Below the pieces are notes generated by a model that ran no database searches, had not been told where the DNA came from, and saw nothing but the letters and a program-made list of their open reading frames with translations. A program made the translations under genes and the position numbers. A DNA stretch of 64,000 nt from Ruegeria arenilitoris (GTDB lineage Bacteria; Pseudomonadota; Alphaproteobacteria; Rhodobacterales; Rhodobacteraceae): NCBI RefSeq assembly GCF_013035425.1, contig NZ_WQHX01000002.1, positions 310,001-374,000 on the forward strand, written 5' to 3'. This document shows, piece by piece, positions 17,012 to 26,472 of the stretch; position 1 is the first letter of the stretch, and each line of letters opens with the position of its first letter.

Positions 17012-18034
17012 ATGGATGTAGATATTGCAAGGATTCAATTACTCACCCGTGTCTTGGAAGACCGCACACAGGATCCAACATTGGTGGATCAGGTCTTGCA
17101 AGACAGCGGTTTGAGCAGATCTGAAATTGCGCCACCTGCAACGACTTACAACTCCCACGGAGAAGCGCGGTTTGTACGAAAAGCATGTGACGCGGTTGCG
17201 GACATCACGTTCGGCGCGCAAGCCGGATTGCAATTCAGTTCATCTTCAAGTGTCACCGCATATATCAGCAAATATTCGCGTGATCTGAAACAAGTCTTGG
17301 AAAACACTTCGCGTTTTCACAAGATCATTGACCCCTCGCTGGCATTCAACCTGCATGTGTCGGGAAATTCCGCAACTCTGGAGGCGGAATGGAAGGATGC
17401 AACGTTTTCTCGTTATCACAGAAGGACCGAATTCCTTCTGTTCGCAGGAGTTTCACGGATGAGGGCGCTGACCCAAGTGAACGTTCGTCCAATCCAAATG
17501 CGTTTTCAGCATGAGGTCGGGCGTCACGCTGCAGCATATGAGAAAATCGGCGGGTTCCCGGTGGAGTTTGGCACAGAGCGACTGGAAATCATCCTTTCGC
17601 TGGAATCGCTGGATCTACCAGTGCCAACCTATGATCCCAGTTTGAGGGAGCATTTATTGGAATATGGCGAAAGACTATTGGCCGAACAGTATTCAGCAAG
17701 ACCAAAATCCCGGGCATTGGTCGAAGGCTTGGTTACCCGATCCATGCCGGGCTGCATCCCTAACGTAGAAAACGTGGCTGCCGAACTTGGCTTCAGTACT
17801 CGAACACTTGCGCGTCGCTTGACGGACGAGGGCACGACGTATCGGGAGATTGTCGACGATCTCAGGTGTGATCTAGCCCAGACCTTCATCAAGAACGGTA
17901 TGAACCTTTCTGAGATATCCTATTCCCTAGGCTACGCCGATCAGGCCGCATTTTCGACCGCCTTCAAACGGTGGACCGGTCAGTCTCCTTCCGCTTTTCG
18001 TGATCGCGTCGATCATCCTTTGCGGCCGGGATGA
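17012..18034 (+). CDS. AraC-family transcriptional regulator
   Basis: 340 residues from the ATG at 17012 (MDVDIARIQ). The frame is open upstream to 16919, but that extension has no family character. The N-terminal part resembles the arabinose-binding-like domain of the OruR/ArgR-type AraC group. The C-terminal HTH_18 domain (about 250-335) is clear: NVENVAAELGFSTRTLARRLTDEGTTYREI and the second helix pair LSEISYSLGYADQAAFSTAFKRWTGQSPS. The target is unknown. It converges on rpoD over a shared bidirectional terminator. Confidence 0.9.
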   Translation: MDVDIARIQLLTRVLEDRTQDPTLVDQVLQDSGLSRSEIAPPATTYNSHGEARFVRKACDAVADITFGAQAGLQFSSSSSVTAYISKYSRDLKQVLENTSRFHKIIDPSLAFNLHVSGNSATLEAEWKDATFSRYHRRTEFLLFAGVSRMRALTQVNVRPIQMRFQHEVGRHAAAYEKIGGFPVEFGTERLEIILSLESLDLPVPTYDPSLREHLLEYGERLLAEQYSARPKSRALVEGLVTRSMPGCIPNVENVAAELGFSTRTLARRLTDEGTTYREIVDDLRCDLAQTFIKNGMNLSEISYSLGYADQAAFSTAFKRWTGQSPSAFRDRVDHPLRPG

Positions 18035-18195
18035 GGATGGCCGGGGGTCATCAGCGCGTTCAACCTCACCCCGGCCCGTCCCGTGAGTGGACACAATCGA
18101 TATAAATGCCAGGGCATAACCGTCCTTGCGACTTCGCGCCAATATTATCCGATTTCCAGCCAAAGTGAGTTTGGTTGATAATTGGAAACGCCAAG

Positions 18196-18227
18196 AAAAA
18201 GGCGCCCGATTTGGGCGCCCATTTTTT
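18196..18227. terminator. bidirectional terminator between the AraC gene and rpoD
   Basis: GGCGCCC (18201-18207), a 5-base loop and GGGCGCC (18213-18219) form a GC-rich stem. On the minus strand it is followed by TTTTT (18200-18196), and on the plus strand by TTTTTT (18222-18227). It can therefore terminate both rpoD and the regulator gene. The plus-strand T run touches the rpoD stop codon. Confidence 0.85.
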
Positions 18228-20214
18228 ACTGATCTAGAAAGGACCGCAGTTTTCGCGATCTGCTGGGATGTTTAAGCTTGCGCAGCGCTTTGGCCTCAAT
18301 CTGACGAATTCGTTCGCGGGTAACGCTGAATTGCTGACCCACTTCTTCCAACGTGTGGTCGGTATTCATTCCGATACCAAATCGCATCCGAAGAACCCGT
18401 TCTTCGCGTGGGGTGAGCGAGGCTAAAACTCGCGTTGTCGTTTCTTTGAGGTTCTCTTGAATGGCGCTGTCCAGAGGCAGCACAGCATTCTTATCCTCGA
18501 TAAAGTCACCAAGCTGGCTGTCCTCTTCGTCGCCAATCGGCGTTTCCAGAGAGATCGGCTCTTTGGCGATTTTCATCACCTTGCGCACTTTCTCAAGCGG
18601 CATCTGCAGCTTTTCAGCCAGTTCTTCCGGCGTCGGTTCACGACCGATTTCGTGCAACATCTGGCGACCAGTCCGCACCAACTTGTTGATCGTCTCGATC
18701 ATGTGAACTGGGATACGGATCGTTCTTGCCTGATCCGCGATCGAGCGCGTTATCGCCTGACGGATCCACCAAGTCGCGTAGGTCGAAAACTTGTAGCCGC
18801 GGCGATACTCAAATTTATCCACCGCTTTCATCAAGCCGATGTTACCTTCCTGAATTAAATCAAGGAATTGCAGGCCACGGTTCGTGTATTTCTTGGCGAT
18901 CGAAATAACAAGGCGCAGGTTCGCTTCGACCATTTCCTTCTTAGCCTGACGCGCCTCTTTCTCGCCTTTCTGAACTTGCTGGACAATGCGACGGAATTCG
19001 CTGATGTCCAGACCAACATACTGTCCGACCTGAGCCATATCGTTGCGCAATTCCTCAACCTTGGCAGTTGAGCGTTCGATGAACATTTGCCAACCCCGGC
19101 CCGGTTTTTCCGCCATCTCGGCCAACCAGTTCGGATCGAGTTCACGACCCCGGTAAGCATCAATGAATTCACGACGGTTGATACGCGCCTGATCCGCCAG
19201 CTTAACCATAGAGCTGTCGAGCGACATGATGCGACGGTTGATACCATAAAGCTGATCAATCAGTGCTTCGATGCGGTTGTTGTGCAAATGAAGACCATTA
19301 ACCAGCTCAACGATTTCGGCACGAAGCTTCTGATAAGTCTCTTCGTCTTTATCGGTAAAAGATCCGTCTTCGTTCAACGTGGCAGAAATCCTGCTGTCCT
19401 GCATTTCTGACAGCATGGCAAAGTCGGTGGAAATGCGTTCCAGCGTTGTCAGGACCTGATCCTTAAGCGCAGCCTCCATTGCCGCCAGGGACATGTTGGC
19501 TTGATCGTCTTCGTCATCGTCGTCATCAGAAGCAATCGGATTGCCGTCCGCATCCAATTCCGGCCCGGTGTCTTTTTCAGGTTTTACCGCTTGCACTGCA
19601 GAGGTATCGACAACCGGTTCTTCGACATCGCCGTCTTCGTCCATCTGGTTACCAAAAGTGGTCTCCAAATCGATAACATCCCTCAATAGAATGTCCTCGG
19701 ACAGCAATTCGTCATGCCAGATCGTGATCGCCTGAAATGTAAGCGGGCTTTCACACAAGCCCGCGATCATAGTATTGCGACCAGCTTCGATCCGCTTAGC
19801 AATGGCAATCTCGCCTTCGCGGCTCAGTAACTCAACCGAACCCATCTCGCGCAGATACATTCGGACAGGGTCGTCGGTTCTGTCCAGCTTTTCAGTCTGC
19901 GCACCAGCCAAAGTTACTTCACGGTTGGTGTCTGTGGCTACAAGTTCGGTAGAACCCTTGTTCTCTTCGTCTTCAGCCTCTTCATCTTCGATGATATTGA
20001 TGCCCATCTCAGATAACATCGACATAACATCTTCAATTTGTTCTGAACTGACCTGATCGGGTGGCAACACCTGATTAAGCTGGTCGTAGGTTATGTAGCC
20101 TTTCTCGCGGGCTTCGGCGATCATCTTCTTGACCTGAGCTTGGCTCATGTCCAGCGAGATTTCCTGTTCCTGCTCGTCGGATTTGCGGTCTTCGTTCGTA
20201 TCCTTGGCGGCCAT
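18226..20214 (-). CDS. rpoD: RNA polymerase primary sigma factor RpoD
   Basis: 662 residues. Region 1.1 is at the N-terminus, followed by a long acidic insert (VDTSAVQ ... SDDDDDEDD, about 190-245) typical of proteobacterial sigma-70. Region 2 shows [39 protein letters not shown] (-10 recognition) and [13 protein letters not shown]. Region 4 ends with [20 protein letters not shown], the -35 helix-turn-helix. This is the housekeeping sigma factor. It follows dnaG on the same strand; rpsU, present in the enterobacterial macromolecular synthesis operon, is absent. Confidence 0.98.
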   Translation of the reverse strand: MAAKDTNEDRKSDEQEQEISLDMSQAQVKKMIAEAREKGYITYDQLNQVLPPDQVSSEQIEDVMSMLSEMGINIIEDEEAEDEENKGSTELVATDTNREVTLAGAQTEKLDRTDDPVRMYLREMGSVELLSREGEIAIAKRIEAGRNTMIAGLCESPLTFQAITIWHDELLSEDILLRDVIDLETTFGNQMDEDGDVEEPVVDTSAVQAVKPEKDTGPELDADGNPIASDDDDDEDDQANMSLAAMEAALKDQVLTTLERISTDFAMLSEMQDSRISATLNEDGSFTDKDEETYQKLRAEIVELVNGLHLHNNRIEALIDQLYGINRRIMSLDSSMVKLADQARINRREFIDAYRGRELDPNWLAEMAEKPGRGWQMFIERSTAKVEELRNDMAQVGQYVGLDISEFRRIVQQVQKGEKEARQAKKEMVEANLRLVISIAKKYTNRGLQFLDLIQEGNIGLMKAVDKFEYRRGYKFSTYATWWIRQAITRSIADQARTIRIPVHMIETINKLVRTGRQMLHEIGREPTPEELAEKLQMPLEKVRKVMKIAKEPISLETPIGDEEDSQLGDFIEDKNAVLPLDSAIQENLKETTTRVLASLTPREERVLRMRFGIGMNTDHTLEEVGQQFSVTRERIRQIEAKALRKLKHPSRSRKLRSFLDQ

Positions 20215-20236
20215 TCAATGCTCCTGCAGGGATGGG

Positions 20237-20257
20237 TGATTCGTTTGAACCGAATCA
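20237..20257 (-). repeat. hairpin in the dnaG-rpoD gap
   Basis: TGATTCG (20237-20243) and CGAATCA (20251-20257) form a 7-bp perfect stem with a 7-base loop, just upstream of rpoD. In a dnaG-rpoD transcript this would be an intercistronic structure. It could be a processing site or part of an rpoD-specific promoter region. There is no T run, so a strong terminator is unlikely. Confidence 0.4.
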
Positions 20258-20327
20258 TTAGCGCGTAGAACTGATTCGGCCACCCGTTTACCCGTTTTTC
20301 TTTACCAGTGCCTTATGAAAACATCAC

Positions 20328-22274
20328 TTACTGGCGTTTACGTTCGAATTTGATACCTGACATGATTGCCGCGAATGCATCCTTCTCGTCACGGTTGATT
20401 CGCGCTCCGTTATCGGCAACGTCGAAATGACCCCTGTCTTTGTTCTGACTCCGACTTGCTTGATTACGTTCCTCGGCGGCTTGAGCCAACCGATAAGTCA
20501 GCGCTTCGTCGTCCAAATTAGACAGCTCCTCGGCAGCTTCGGCAATTTCGGCATCCAACCCCCGGAGCGCTTTGATTTTTGCGAGTTCCTCGGCCAGTGT
20601 CATCTCGGCCTTTTCAACGTCGCCTGGTTTGAACACACAGGGGATTACAGCGACATGGCGAAGGTTCAAAAGGTTTTCAAGGGCCTGTGATCCCAAAGTT
20701 TGAACAATGTGCTCTTTCAGATTTTCCGGGTCGTCAATTGCATGCCTCAGGACGGCATCGCGAAGCTCAGCGTGGTTAGGATTCTGACATTCCATATCCT
20801 CGAGCTGATGCTCGAATTGAATGACAACTTGCGGGTTCAAGATTGCGATGGCCAAGATAGCCGCTTCGCGCAGTTGGATATCAGCGTTTTCCGAAGAGGC
20901 AAGAAACGATGCGCGAGCACCAGGTGATGCTGGCTGCTGTTGTGGCTGCCACTTTCCGCCCGATTGCCAGTTGCGGTTTGGCCTTCGTTCCGGACGGAAC
21001 AATTGCCAGCGTAGGTCTTTGATTTCCTGCCCATAATGGGAACGGATCGACGGATCACGGATTAGCTTGATCTTTTCACGAAGGGATTTGTCCAACGCCG
21101 CCTTGCGTTCAGGACTGTCAAAAACCTTTCCTTCGACTTCCCTCTGCCACAGCAACTTGACCATTGGAACGGCGGCATCCAATACCGCCTGTACAGACTC
21201 TGCACCTTCGGCCCGCAGCAAGTCATCGGGGTCCTTTCCTTCTGGCATAAGGGCAAACCGAAGCGACTTACCCGCCTCCAGCATTGGCAAGGCCAGATCT
21301 ACGGCCCTCATTGCCGCGCGTAATCCTGCTGTATCGCCGTCCAGAGCAATAATTGGTTCGTCTGCAATACGCCAAAGCAAATTCAACTGGTGTTCAGTTA
21401 TCGCAGTACCCAATGGTGCGACTGAGGCTCCGAAACCTGCCTCTGCCAGAGCGATAACGTCCATATAACCTTCGGCAACAATCAGGGGATGTCCCTTCCC
21501 CGCTGCTTGCCGAGCAGGCCCGTGATTGTACAAGCTCCGGCCTTTGTCAAACAAATCTGTTTCTGGCGAGTTCAGGTATTTTGCATTGTCAGTGGGGTCC
21601 AACGCACGGCCACCAAAAGCGATACATCGCCCACGTGGATCGCGGATAGGATACATAATTCTATTGCGGAAAGTGTCATAAGGCTTTTTGCCTTGGTTCG
21701 AAGGTTTAGCCAGCCCTGCGCCGATGATCAAATCCTCGGTCACGTTCTTACCGCGCAAGTGGTCCCACAAACCCTGCCAGCCATCGGGGGCGAAGCCAAT
21801 TTCCCAACGGTCCAATGCTTGCGCATCTAGGCCGCGACGCGTCAGGTATTCTCGGGCGGCGGTTCCAGCACCAGTCTTCAGCTGGAGTTTGAAAAATTGG
21901 ACCGCCTGTTCCATCACATCAGACAGTTGAGTTCTACGATCCTGTTTTTCCTGCGCCTTCGGATCGCGCGCTGGCATAGGCATTCCAGCTTCACGCGCAA
22001 GAATTTCAACTGCTTCGATAAACGAGACGTTCTCGGTCTCTTTCACAAAGCTAATTGCGTCCCCCTTGGCGTGGCACCCAAAGCAATAATAGAATCCCTT
22101 TTGGTCATCGACGTGAAATGAGGCCGTCTTTTCGTGGTGGAACGGGCAAGGCGCCCACATATCACCCTTGCCCTGATTGGATTTGCGCGCATCCCAGGTA
22201 ACTTTCCGCCCGACAACCTGCGACAGGCTTAGACGCGTACGCAATTCATCCAGGAATCCGGGGGGCAAAGACAT
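20328..22274 (-). CDS. dnaG: DNA primase
   Basis: 648 residues. The N-terminal zinc-binding domain is CHC2 type: Cys43, His46, Cys64 and Cys67. The TOPRIM catalytic core follows (about 255-345), with HPLIVAEGYMDVIALAEAGF and ALDGDTAGLRAA. The C-terminal DnaB-interaction region (about 450-648) is less conserved and rich in Gln, Glu and Lys. It primes leading and lagging strand synthesis. It is transcribed with rpoD downstream, an arrangement conserved in Alphaproteobacteria. Confidence 0.97.
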   Translation of the reverse strand: MSLPPGFLDELRTRLSLSQVVGRKVTWDARKSNQGKGDMWAPCPFHHEKTASFHVDDQKGFYYCFGCHAKGDAISFVKETENVSFIEAVEILAREAGMPMPARDPKAQEKQDRRTQLSDVMEQAVQFFKLQLKTGAGTAAREYLTRRGLDAQALDRWEIGFAPDGWQGLWDHLRGKNVTEDLIIGAGLAKPSNQGKKPYDTFRNRIMYPIRDPRGRCIAFGGRALDPTDNAKYLNSPETDLFDKGRSLYNHGPARQAAGKGHPLIVAEGYMDVIALAEAGFGASVAPLGTAITEHQLNLLWRIADEPIIALDGDTAGLRAAMRAVDLALPMLEAGKSLRFALMPEGKDPDDLLRAEGAESVQAVLDAAVPMVKLLWQREVEGKVFDSPERKAALDKSLREKIKLIRDPSIRSHYGQEIKDLRWQLFRPERRPNRNWQSGGKWQPQQQPASPGARASFLASSENADIQLREAAILAIAILNPQVVIQFEHQLEDMECQNPNHAELRDAVLRHAIDDPENLKEHIVQTLGSQALENLLNLRHVAVIPCVFKPGDVEKAEMTLAEELAKIKALRGLDAEIAEAAEELSNLDDEALTYRLAQAAEERNQASRSQNKDRGHFDVADNGARINRDEKDAFAAIMSGIKFERKRQ

Positions 22275-22327
22275 ATGTCAAACCTGACAGAAACCGGAAC
22301 GCCCGCCAAGGGCACGAAGCCGGATTG

Positions 22328-22349
22328 TCCACAGCGAATTTCGCTGCCT
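22328..22349 (-). repeat. hairpin after the secreted-protein gene, upstream of dnaG
   Basis: TCCACAGCGAA followed almost directly by TTCGCTG and CTGTGGA allows two alternative stem pairings. It begins just after the stop codon of the minus-strand secreted-protein gene and lies 54 bp before the dnaG start. It is probably a weak terminator or processing structure; no U tract follows it. Confidence 0.4.
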
Positions 22350-22354
22350 GTGGA

Positions 22355-22651
22355 TTATTGTTGTAAACACAACTCCAACCAAGCGGCACCCAAGTTCTTG
22401 TTTCTTACGTCCCGCATTTTCTGTTGATAGACCCAAGGCGTTATCAACGGAATTGCAGCATTGTAATTTTCAGGCCAAGATGGATTGCCGTCAGCCACCG
22501 CCTGGGCGACATCCCGTTCTTTCACCTTGTTAAGCCGAGCCTGTTGAATAGCGTAGACAACATCCGACTGATATCGGCAGCTTTGTGCTTTCGTCTCCTG
22601 AGCAACCGTAGGGGTGGCCAGCAGGATAGCGACGATGGCAATACGCAACAT
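22355..22651 (-). CDS. small secreted hypothetical protein
   Basis: 98 residues from the ATG at 22651, with GGGAGA 5-10 bases upstream. The frame is open to 22705, but the extension (basic, AKLRAKKRIRE) would destroy the signal peptide. Residues 1-17 (MLRIAIVAILLATPTVA) are a signal peptide. The mature part has two cysteines (QSCRY near the start, ELCLQ at the end), probably a disulfide pair. The family is unknown to me. Confidence 0.65.
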   Translation of the reverse strand: MLRIAIVAILLATPTVAQETKAQSCRYQSDVVYAIQQARLNKVKERDVAQAVADGNPSWPENYNAAIPLITPWVYQQKMRDVRNKNLGAAWLELCLQQ

Positions 22652-22685
22652 TGATGTCTCCCGGATTCGTTTCTTTGCGCGCAGT

Positions 22686-23231
22686 TTAGCTGCGCGATGC
22701 GACACCTTCCATGGCCCTTTTCAAATCGTGAACCAAAGTGTGCGCCATGGATCTGAAAACCATGATCTGAAAAGCTTTTTCTCCGACACGTGTCACGGAA
22801 GCCGACATATGGAACAATAAAGTTCGCGCCGTGTGCCCACGTTTAAAGCTTGTGCTTCGCAAATCAACCGGTACCAATCGAGCCAGAACATCTTCGACCG
22901 CGGGACCCTCAAGCCGCACTACTGCCCAAGCATCAGTTTGATCAACAACGGCGGCGAGTTCCGACAATTCTCTGTTCGGTTCAGGACCCATTAACATAGC
23001 TTGAGCATGGCCAAACCAAACGATTCGAGCACCCGCTTTCCCTGCGCTACGATTGGCCGCTGGATAGGCCATCCCATAGGCAGATTTCATAGCGACCGAC
23101 AGCGCCTTTTTCTGTCCTTTGTAGGGAGAGACCGAATGGATCACGCCGACATCTTCCTCGCTCAGCGTAACGGATCCGATAGTGATTGGCAGAATTCCAT
23201 GGCAGGGCGATTTGGCGATCAGATTAACCAC
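22686..23231 (-). CDS. soxG: sarcosine oxidase gamma subunit
   Basis: 181 residues from a GTG at 23231 (VVNLIAKSPCHGILP...), preceded by GGAGG 8 bases upstream. The frame is open to 23279, but those codons lie inside soxA. The GTG overlaps the soxA stop by 8 bp, the coupled arrangement usual for these genes. Family features: ITIGSVTLSEED at the start and AWAVVRLEGPAVEDVLARLVPVDLR, then VLTRV-like SASVTRVGEKAF. The subunit belongs to the heterotetrameric enzyme oxidising sarcosine to glycine, with formaldehyde passed to tetrahydrofolate. Confidence 0.9.
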   Translation of the reverse strand: MVNLIAKSPCHGILPITIGSVTLSEEDVGVIHSVSPYKGQKKALSVAMKSAYGMAYPAANRSAGKAGARIVWFGHAQAMLMGPEPNRELSELAAVVDQTDAWAVVRLEGPAVEDVLARLVPVDLRSTSFKRGHTARTLLFHMSASVTRVGEKAFQIMVFRSMAHTLVHDLKRAMEGVASRS

Positions 23232-26157
23232 GTACGCGTCCTCCGTCAGGATCAAAGAACACCGGATTTGTAATCTCACACAAGGTTGTCACACCTCGCA
23301 GGTGATCGACCATCTTGACGATTTCACCGTATCGCTCGGGTCCATCCGCAAGAAAAGCAAGGCCAAGCATCGTCTCCAATGTAGGAGAGTAACAGACCGA
23401 TGTCACATATCCCTGATCGCTGGTGCGTACTGGCTCGGCCTCTTCATTGTAAAGATGGGCCCCGGCCAGTAATTGCTTGCTTTCACCGATGGGTTTGAGG
23501 CCCACCAGACGTTCACGCCCCGCCTCTTCCAACCCTGGTCTTTCTGACATTGTTTTGCCAATACAGTCCTTTTTTTGGGAAACCATCCTACCCATGCCTA
23601 CGTCGTAAGCCGTTGTGCGGCCATGGATTTCAGCATGAGTGATAAATCCCTTCTCAATCCGCAAAACGTTGAGCGCCTCCATACCGTACAAGCCGCCGCC
23701 CAGCGCCTCGGCACGCTCTGAGAGGACATCGAAAAGGCTAGCGCCATAGCTTGCAGGTACGGCGACTTCGTAGGCATGTTCGCCCGAAAACGAGATACGG
23801 AACAAACGCCCGGGGATACCCAGAACCTGAACCGACCCACAAGCCATAAACGGCCAGCTTTCGTCGTCGATAGTTTCCTCGATAAGTTCATCCAACAAGT
23901 CACGTGACTTTGGACCCGCAACGGCAAATTGCGCCCATTGTTCTGTGACAGACGTAAAAGAAACGTCCAAGTCAGGACGCAATCCTTGATGCACGAATTC
24001 CAGATGCTTCATGACATCGCCCGCACCGGCGGTGGTCGTTGTCATGACATAGTGGTTTTCGCCAAGCCGTGCCGTTGTGCCATCATCCATGACATATCCA
24101 TCTTCACGCAGCATCAGGCCATACCTGACGCGACCGACCTTCAAAGTCGAAAACACATTGGTGTAAACAAAGTCCAGAAACGCGCCCGCATCTGGTCCCT
24201 GAATGTCAATTTTGCCCAGGGTTGAAACATCGCATACGCCAACCGCTTGGCGCACCATGTTGACTTCGCGATCGCAAGACTGTCGCCATGTCGTTTCGCC
24301 CTGCTTAGGGAAATAGCTTGGGCGGTACCACAACCCTGCTTCGATCATAGGTGCATTGCGAGCGACCGAAGCATGATGCGAAGTGGTGAAACGCTGCGGT
24401 TTGAACCCAGAGCCTTCGGCCCCTGCGCCAAACGCGGCAATTGCAATCGGGGAATATGGCGGGCGGAATGTTGTTGTTCCCGTCTCAGGAATGCCCCGCC
24501 CTGTTGCGTCCGCAAGAATTGCCAGAGCTGCCACGTTCGAGTTCTTGCCCTGATCGGTGGCCATCCCTTGCGTAGTATAACGCTTCATGTGTTCGACCGA
24601 ACGGAAATTCTCGGTTGCCGCCTGTTTGACATCCTTGACTGTTACGTCGTTCTGAAAATCCAACCACGCCCGTCCTCTGCCGGGTACTGACCACAATTGA
24701 GTAATTTCATATGGTGCGTTCTCAGCATCAGGTGCCGAAACATTCGGTGTTTTCAAACTCAATGCAGTCAGCGTGGCTTTGGCAGACTCGATCCCCTGCC
24801 GTAAGCAAGCTGCGGTGCTAAATGCGCCGTTGCAGGCACCAGCCGCAATCATGCCAGGAACTGCGTCCGGGCTTGGAACGAACGCAGCCAGCTCTCGATC
24901 CCAAACCGGGCGTCCATTCATGTGGCAGGTCAAATGAACCGAGGGGTTCCACCCGCCAGTCATTGCAAGGCAATCGGTGTGAATACGATCTTCGCCGCTC
25001 GCGCGACGAACAGTGATGGATTCAAGTCCTGTTCGGCCCGCGCTACCGCAGACCTGTGCACCTCGAAGCACCTGATAATCATCCGACAAAGGCGCGTCGT
25101 GGCGGCTGTCGATAACTGCGGCTACATGAACACCTGCCGAAAGAAGGTCCCGCGCGGTTCGATGTATATCGTTAGTGTTGCCGAAAATGGTTATGTTTCG
25201 CCCGGGGCTGACTCCCCAATGGTTTAGGTAAGCGCGGACGGCTCCGGCCGTCATTATTCCCGGCCTGTCATTGTCGCGAAATGCGATTGGGCGTTCCAAA
25301 GCTCCCGCAGCTAAGATTGAACGTTTTGCTGAAATTCTCCAATAGGTTTCCAGCGGAGCGCCATCGGGTCGATCGTTGGTATGGTGAAGCACTCGCTCTA
25401 AGGCGGAAAAAGTACCTTGATCGTAAGCACCCGAAACCGTGGTACGCGTCATCAGGCGAACATTGTCCATTGCTCGAAGCTCGTCGAGAACTTCATCAAC
25501 CCAGATGTGACCCGCTTTGCCGTCTACCGCATCGGTTTCCGCCAAAAGACGTCCGCCCATAAGGGTGTTTTCATCAGCTAGAATTACGTCAGCGCCAGCT
25601 CGTCCGGCAATCAAAGCAGCCATCAATCCGGTCGGCCCCGCGCCTATCACTAAAATGTCACAAAAAGCGTATGCGCTTTCGTATTTATCGGAATTGTTCT
25701 GACCAGACAGCGCACCCAGTCCTGCAGCACGGCGAATGATGGGTTCATACAGTTTTTCCCAAAAACTCTTCGGCCACATAAAAGTCTTGTAGTAGAATCC
25801 CGCACCAAGAAATGGCGCTGCCAGATTATTCACCGAAAGCAGGTCAAAGTTCAAACTGGGCCAACGATTCTGGCTGCGGGCGGATAGGCCAGAATAGATC
25901 TCTTGCATGGTTGCACGAACATTTGGTTCCTGCGTGCCTCCTTGGCCCACAGTAACCAACGCGTTCGGTTCTTCGCTGCCAGCCGTCAATACGCCCCGAG
26001 GCCGATGGTACTTGAAAGAGCGCCCCATCAAACGTTGTTCGTTTGCTAACAAGGCTGAAGCCAGAGTGTCGCCCTGATACCCTGAATAACTGACGCCGTC
26101 GAATTCAAATTCGATTGGTGAATTGCGGTCTATCAAACCCTTCCCGTCAATCCTCAT
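23224..26157 (-). CDS. soxA: sarcosine oxidase alpha subunit
   Basis: 977 residues, full length. Three parts are visible: an N-terminal ferredoxin-like 2Fe-2S-type fold (SGYQGDTLASALLANEQ), a NAD-binding Rossmann core (DILVIGAGPTGLMAALIAGR, about 169-188), and a C-terminal GcvT-like folate-binding module (about 600-977, GLYGMEALNVLRIEKGF and FDPDG). The folate module captures the methyl group as 5,10-methylenetetrahydrofolate. It overlaps soxD by 4 bp and soxG by 8 bp in the soxBDAG operon. Sarcosine can come from glycine betaine or choline, common marine osmolytes. Confidence 0.95.
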   Translation of the reverse strand: MRIDGKGLIDRNSPIEFEFDGVSYSGYQGDTLASALLANEQRLMGRSFKYHRPRGVLTAGSEEPNALVTVGQGGTQEPNVRATMQEIYSGLSARSQNRWPSLNFDLLSVNNLAAPFLGAGFYYKTFMWPKSFWEKLYEPIIRRAAGLGALSGQNNSDKYESAYAFCDILVIGAGPTGLMAALIAGRAGADVILADENTLMGGRLLAETDAVDGKAGHIWVDEVLDELRAMDNVRLMTRTTVSGAYDQGTFSALERVLHHTNDRPDGAPLETYWRISAKRSILAAGALERPIAFRDNDRPGIMTAGAVRAYLNHWGVSPGRNITIFGNTNDIHRTARDLLSAGVHVAAVIDSRHDAPLSDDYQVLRGAQVCGSAGRTGLESITVRRASGEDRIHTDCLAMTGGWNPSVHLTCHMNGRPVWDRELAAFVPSPDAVPGMIAAGACNGAFSTAACLRQGIESAKATLTALSLKTPNVSAPDAENAPYEITQLWSVPGRGRAWLDFQNDVTVKDVKQAATENFRSVEHMKRYTTQGMATDQGKNSNVAALAILADATGRGIPETGTTTFRPPYSPIAIAAFGAGAEGSGFKPQRFTTSHHASVARNAPMIEAGLWYRPSYFPKQGETTWRQSCDREVNMVRQAVGVCDVSTLGKIDIQGPDAGAFLDFVYTNVFSTLKVGRVRYGLMLREDGYVMDDGTTARLGENHYVMTTTTAGAGDVMKHLEFVHQGLRPDLDVSFTSVTEQWAQFAVAGPKSRDLLDELIEETIDDESWPFMACGSVQVLGIPGRLFRISFSGEHAYEVAVPASYGASLFDVLSERAEALGGGLYGMEALNVLRIEKGFITHAEIHGRTTAYDVGMGRMVSQKKDCIGKTMSERPGLEEAGRERLVGLKPIGESKQLLAGAHLYNEEAEPVRTSDQGYVTSVCYSPTLETMLGLAFLADGPERYGEIVKMVDHLRGVTTLCEITNPVFFDPDGGRVRG

Positions 26158-26417
26158 GACCGCGCCTCCGAGGCATGCTCAGTACGCAAAATCTCATGCG
26201 TCACAGTGTTTCGGGTTACAACAATCCAAGCACCGCATCCCCCTTCGTGATACCAAAGTTCACGTGTTTCACCCGCCGGGTTTTCGCGGAGATAGACAAA
26301 CGCGTCCCAAACGTCGGCACCAGCACCCGGCAACGGACGTTCCAGATCCACTGCGGCTCCACGATAATAGAACTCGCGGCGGTCTCGCTCACCACAAAAT
26401 GGACAGCTGATCCTCAT
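26154..26417 (-). CDS. soxD: sarcosine oxidase delta subunit
   Basis: 87 residues, usual length. The zinc site shows as SCPFCGERDRREF at the N-terminus plus a His-x4-Cys pair (YHEGGCGAW). The phrase PAGETRELWYHEGGC is the family signature. The subunit packs on alpha and has a structural role. It lies between soxB (55 bp upstream) and soxA (4-bp overlap). Confidence 0.95.
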   Translation of the reverse strand: MRISCPFCGERDRREFYYRGAAVDLERPLPGAGADVWDAFVYLRENPAGETRELWYHEGGCGAWIVVTRNTVTHEILRTEHASEARS

Positions 26418-26472
26418 GTGCCCTACCCCTGCTTCGTCTTTTCACCGAAATTCGAATCTGGCATCACAATCC